Below, piece after piece: positions 61,110 through 64,000 of a DNA stretch of 64,000 nucleotides. Under the pieces are notes generated by a model. It was not told the DNA's origin. It searched no databases and saw only the letters and a program-made list of their open reading frames with translations. Within the stretch, counting starts at the first letter, position 1, and every line of letters begins with the position of its first letter. A program made the translations under genes and the position numbers. The stretch comes from Calliopsis andreniformis (taxonomy: Eukaryota > Arthropoda > Insecta > Hymenoptera > Andrenidae): positions 9,402,961 to 9,466,960 of the forward strand of contig NC_135071.1 of the NCBI RefSeq assembly GCF_051401765.1, given 5' to 3'.

Positions 61110-62060
61110 AGTCGCTCCCTCTCCCTTTAGACGGAACAGTAACGGAATTCTCGTGATTGTCGAATCGTCGATGTAAGGATCGTATTGTCGTGGGAGATGC
61201 AGAACCGAGAATCGCGATTCGCGCCAGACGTGATCATGTCGCGGTCGACGAGGCGTGGGTCGAAGTTGGTTCCGTGTTCACGCGGGTGCAAGGTCGCGCA
61301 TTCCAGTTCAGATAATCATCTCATCAGCCTAACGTTTGCATGATCGCTACAGTGGATTGAAGTCAATGGATTATCGATGGATATTACGTTATTGCGAAGA
61401 AAGAGTTCGAAAGAAAGCGTTTACGCGTTCGCTGCCGATCACGCGCCAGCGCGTGACGAGGATCGTTCCTCAAACAGCCGATCACGCGCTATCGCGTGTC
61501 AGGCCTGTCTTAAATCAATGCGATCTACGCAGCTGGCAGTTTCCAAGCGGTTCGTCGTTTCGGATCGACAGCGAGCGTGTTAAATGTCAACGAGACGTAG
61601 TCGGTGTCCTTAATTCGATGTGTCGAGTGAAAAGGAATCCTCCATGGAAACGTACACGCTCGCGGTGGTCTCATTGACATTTACATCGAAACAGCTTTTT
61701 GTCCGCTTCCAAGCTTCCACAGGAGCTGGGGCTTTTATATATATACATATATATATCACTGCTCTCCAGGCACAAAGTGTATTAGGTGACTATTATTCCT
61801 GTCTCTTCTTCTTTATGCGCTTTTACTTTCTCACGGCATATGGATCGTCGCGTAAATGCATCTCACATAGATGATCGAGTCGCAGCAGTTGTCGTACCAT
61901 TACTACCAACCTCTGTTGCGTTATATCAGCAGCGTTTTCTGACGTTGTAATGGTAATGAAGATGGGTGTTTGTTGGCACGTCTACGAGGGATGTCTTGTT
62001 GGCCCTTTCTCATGGCTTGAGGCATCGAACGTATATTACTTTACCGTTTATTAGAGGACT
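61110..62060. promoter_or_regulatory. Ca-alpha1T: CpG-dense stretch after the IIS5 exon, candidate regulatory element
   Basis: About 950 bases rich in CG dinucleotides, including the 13-base direct repeat GCCGATCACGCGC at 61434 and 61477, each starting a small palindrome. Frames across it (for example a 113-codon one at 61336) match no channel segment. Function is unknown. Confidence 0.3.
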
Positions 62061-62143
62061 CCTGTTATACATATATGAATATTAATATATAAATTCAAAT
62101 ATGTATATATATGTATACATTCGAGTATAAGCATATATATATA

Positions 62144-63269
62144 CAGGGTGTAACAAAAATGTCGCAGTTCCTTAAAAGGGGTGATTCAGGGGGTGATTTG
62201 AAACAACTTTTTCCTTAGCGAAAATGTAAGATGAGGCTTCGTTAACGAGTTATTAATGAAAAACACCGGCCAATGAGAGCACGAGTTTGCCGTCCGAGCG
62301 ACTGCGGTAGCGTTGGGTACGCGCTGGGTGCTACGGTTGTACTCTGAACAAGAAAGTCGGCATGCGTCGAAGGAAATAGCATTAGTATGAAAATATTTGC
62401 ATAACGTATAAACGAAAAAGCAATGCAACAAAAGAAATGAACGGAGAATTGGAGAATTAACGTTGAAGATAGAAACGTTGAAAGTAGTCTGCGTTAGATT
62501 TAAAAAATAATAATCATTAATGAATTAAATGCATTTCATCTGTAGTTTGTAAATCTGTGTCACTGGGTCACTGTACCGATACTGGTCATCGACCGTCGGA
62601 ATGGTTTGGGTTAGGTTTGGGTAGAATTTTTCCAAAGAAGCTCCTTGTACCCCCCACGTAGTTTAAGCACCTCAGACCTTCCTTGTTCGGACACTCCGAG
62701 ATCATGTCTCCTTTGAAACCAAAGCAATAAAGCCATAAATTACCTAAACGCGTGCCCTAGCATAAACCATTTCGACGGTCGATGACCAAGATCGGTACAG
62801 TGACCCAGTGACACAGGTTTACAAACTACAGGTGAAGTTTGTTCTCCTCTTCCTTTATTTTTTGTTGTATTGCTTTTTCGTTTATACGTTATGCGAATAA
62901 GAAATTTACATATTCGTGTTTTTACGTTGCACGTAGTTTTCCTCGATTTTAAGTAATTATTCACTTCAAGTGATAAACAAAAAAAGGACTCGGTATTATT
63001 TATTATGTCGCTTTCAGTTTTCATACTAATGCTATTTTCTTCGATGTATGACGACTTTCTTGTTCGGAGTACAACCGTAGCATCTAGCGCGCCTACCCAA
63101 CACTACCGCGGTCGTTCGGACGGCAAACTCGCGCTCTCATTGGCCGGTGTTTTTCGTTAATAACTCGTTAACGAAGCCTCATCTTACATTTTCGCTAAGG
63201 AAGAAGTTGTTTCAAATTACCCCCTGAATCACCCCTTTTAAGGAACTGCAACATTTTTGTTACACCCTG
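62144..63269. mobile_element. 1.13-kb palindromic CAGGGTGTAAC element with TA flanks
   Basis: It begins CAGGGTGTAACAAAAATGTC and ends with the inverse, AACATTTTTGTTACACCCTG, flanked on both sides by TA. Arms of roughly 460 bases are inverted with few mismatches, around a loop at about 62605-62755. CpG-rich segments (GTCCGAGCGACTGCGG and its inverse) lie in both arms. TA duplication and the terminal motif suggest a Tc1/mariner-mobilised fold-back; no transposase ORF is present. It lies in the intron after the last visible exon. Confidence 0.9.
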
Positions 63270-63324
63270 TATACATATTTTCATGTGTGCATGGTGCTTT
63301 TATTTAGCGACAAGTATGAGAGCT

Positions 63325-63390
63325 ATATGTGTATATATATATATTGTATGTCTATACATGTATATGTATACATGTATATATACTATTACC
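63325..63390. repeat. TA/TG-rich microsatellite
   Basis: Imperfect GTATATATATAT and ACATGTATATGT runs just after the 1.13-kb fold-back; similar AT-rich tracts lie before it (62075-62143) and at 61735-61760. Confidence 0.8.
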
Positions 63391-64000
63391 TATTAATTAT
63401 TTGTGTATTCGTAAGTCTTTCTTACAATTGCCCCCTCTCTCCCCTTTTTTTGCTATGTTCTCTGAGTGCCTACAAAGTGCGTGCGCCTCGGTGTGGTCAT
63501 CGATATTAGACAGCTTGCGAATGAAAGACGTATTTTTACCGGTTATCTGATTATGCTGCGTTCACGGCCTCTCGCTATTTCGCGTTTTTACGTTACGTTC
63601 AACCGTTCAACAGTCGATTGGCCGCCTGCCACAATCGCCCTTACCCTTCATTTGGTCATTTTCTCGCAACCATCGTAACTATTTGCAACATTTTGTTTTG
63701 GTGGCCTGACAGTCATCGACGCATCAATGGTGATCTACTTTCGGCTTGTAGCTTTTTTTAACGATATAGTTAGTCGACTTTATATTGAATTTGAACTTGA
63801 CGATTTCTTTCTGTTTCTTTTATTTTTCCTTTTTTTTTCTTTTATTTCTTTAGTAATGTAGGTATATGATGCTATATAAAATTGGTATCTCTAAGAGAGT
63901 AGGTAGGAAATATTGACGATAAAGGCTTAGGTCATCCTGAGGAAGTAATGAAACTTAAGGGGACTCGCGACCTAGCTTTATTCACATAGAAAACTATTTC

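Larger units (their letters stand above)
61107..64000 (+). other. Ca-alpha1T: Start of the intron after IIS5 (continues beyond the window)
   Basis: It opens with a CpG-dense stretch of about 900 bases (61110-62060), then the 1.13-kb fold-back, microsatellites and a mixed-composition tail with a T-rich tract near 63805-63850. No acceptor followed by the expected IIS5 or turret peptide was seen. Confidence 0.75.

Noticed and set aside
61336..61677. 113-codon frame as a further channel exon
   Set aside because: No match to IIS5, turret or pore; open only because of high GC, and no suitable acceptor continuing the AG-phase codon.
62186..63024. Minus-strand ORFs of 81 and 94 codons
   Set aside because: They run across the arms of a palindromic element and match no protein family.
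1..64000. tRNA, rRNA or other structured RNA genes
   Set aside because: No A/B box pair, cloverleaf or ribosomal segment was recognised by eye; a covariance-model scan would be needed to exclude small RNAs.

Overview
The window is nuclear DNA from an insect, most likely a hymenopteran. That placement is inferred from a very AT-rich background broken by CpG-dense islands, a protein very close to insect T-type calcium channels, long introns, and a heavy load of short DNA transposons with TA target sites. The species cannot be named from sequence alone.

Only one protein-coding gene can be supported. It lies on the plus strand and encodes the alpha-1 subunit of a low-voltage-activated (T-type, Cav3) calcium channel, the counterpart of Drosophila Ca-alpha1T. 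Fifteen coding exons between 9606 and 61106 join without a phase conflict: 2541 coding bases, 846 complete codons plus partial codons at both ends. They run from domain I S1, through the complete domain I (voltage sensor, glycosylated turret, pore glutamate, S6), the I-II linker with its gating-brake region, to domain II S1-S5. The N-terminal exon(s) were not recognised in 1-9605, and the gene continues past 64000 into the rest of domain II and domains III and IV.

Layout: 1-9605 is upstream or intronic DNA. Domain I exons are dispersed over 9.6-48.2 kb, with two very large introns (15.2 and 13.4 kb). The I-II linker exons lie at 47.99-56.5 kb and continue into the 57.92 kb exon. Domain II begins within that exon and runs to 61.1 kb. 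The tail after 61.1 kb is a CpG-rich intron start followed by a 1.1-kb palindromic element.

The noncoding part is dominated by terminal-inverted-repeat and fold-back elements: at least seven copies of one roughly 360-bp palindromic family, several larger TA-flanked fold-backs starting CAGGRTG, a Tc1-like miniature element, two hAT-type elements (one with a perfect 8-bp target duplication, nested in another element), two candidate TTAA-flanked elements, a GACGTC-rich pair, and a three-copy 200-bp family. No intact transposase, tRNA, rRNA or CRISPR array was seen. No new enzymatic or defence system is visible. The most notable noncoding signal is the density of long transcribed hairpins in the introns of one ion-channel gene, some within about 150 bases of exons.
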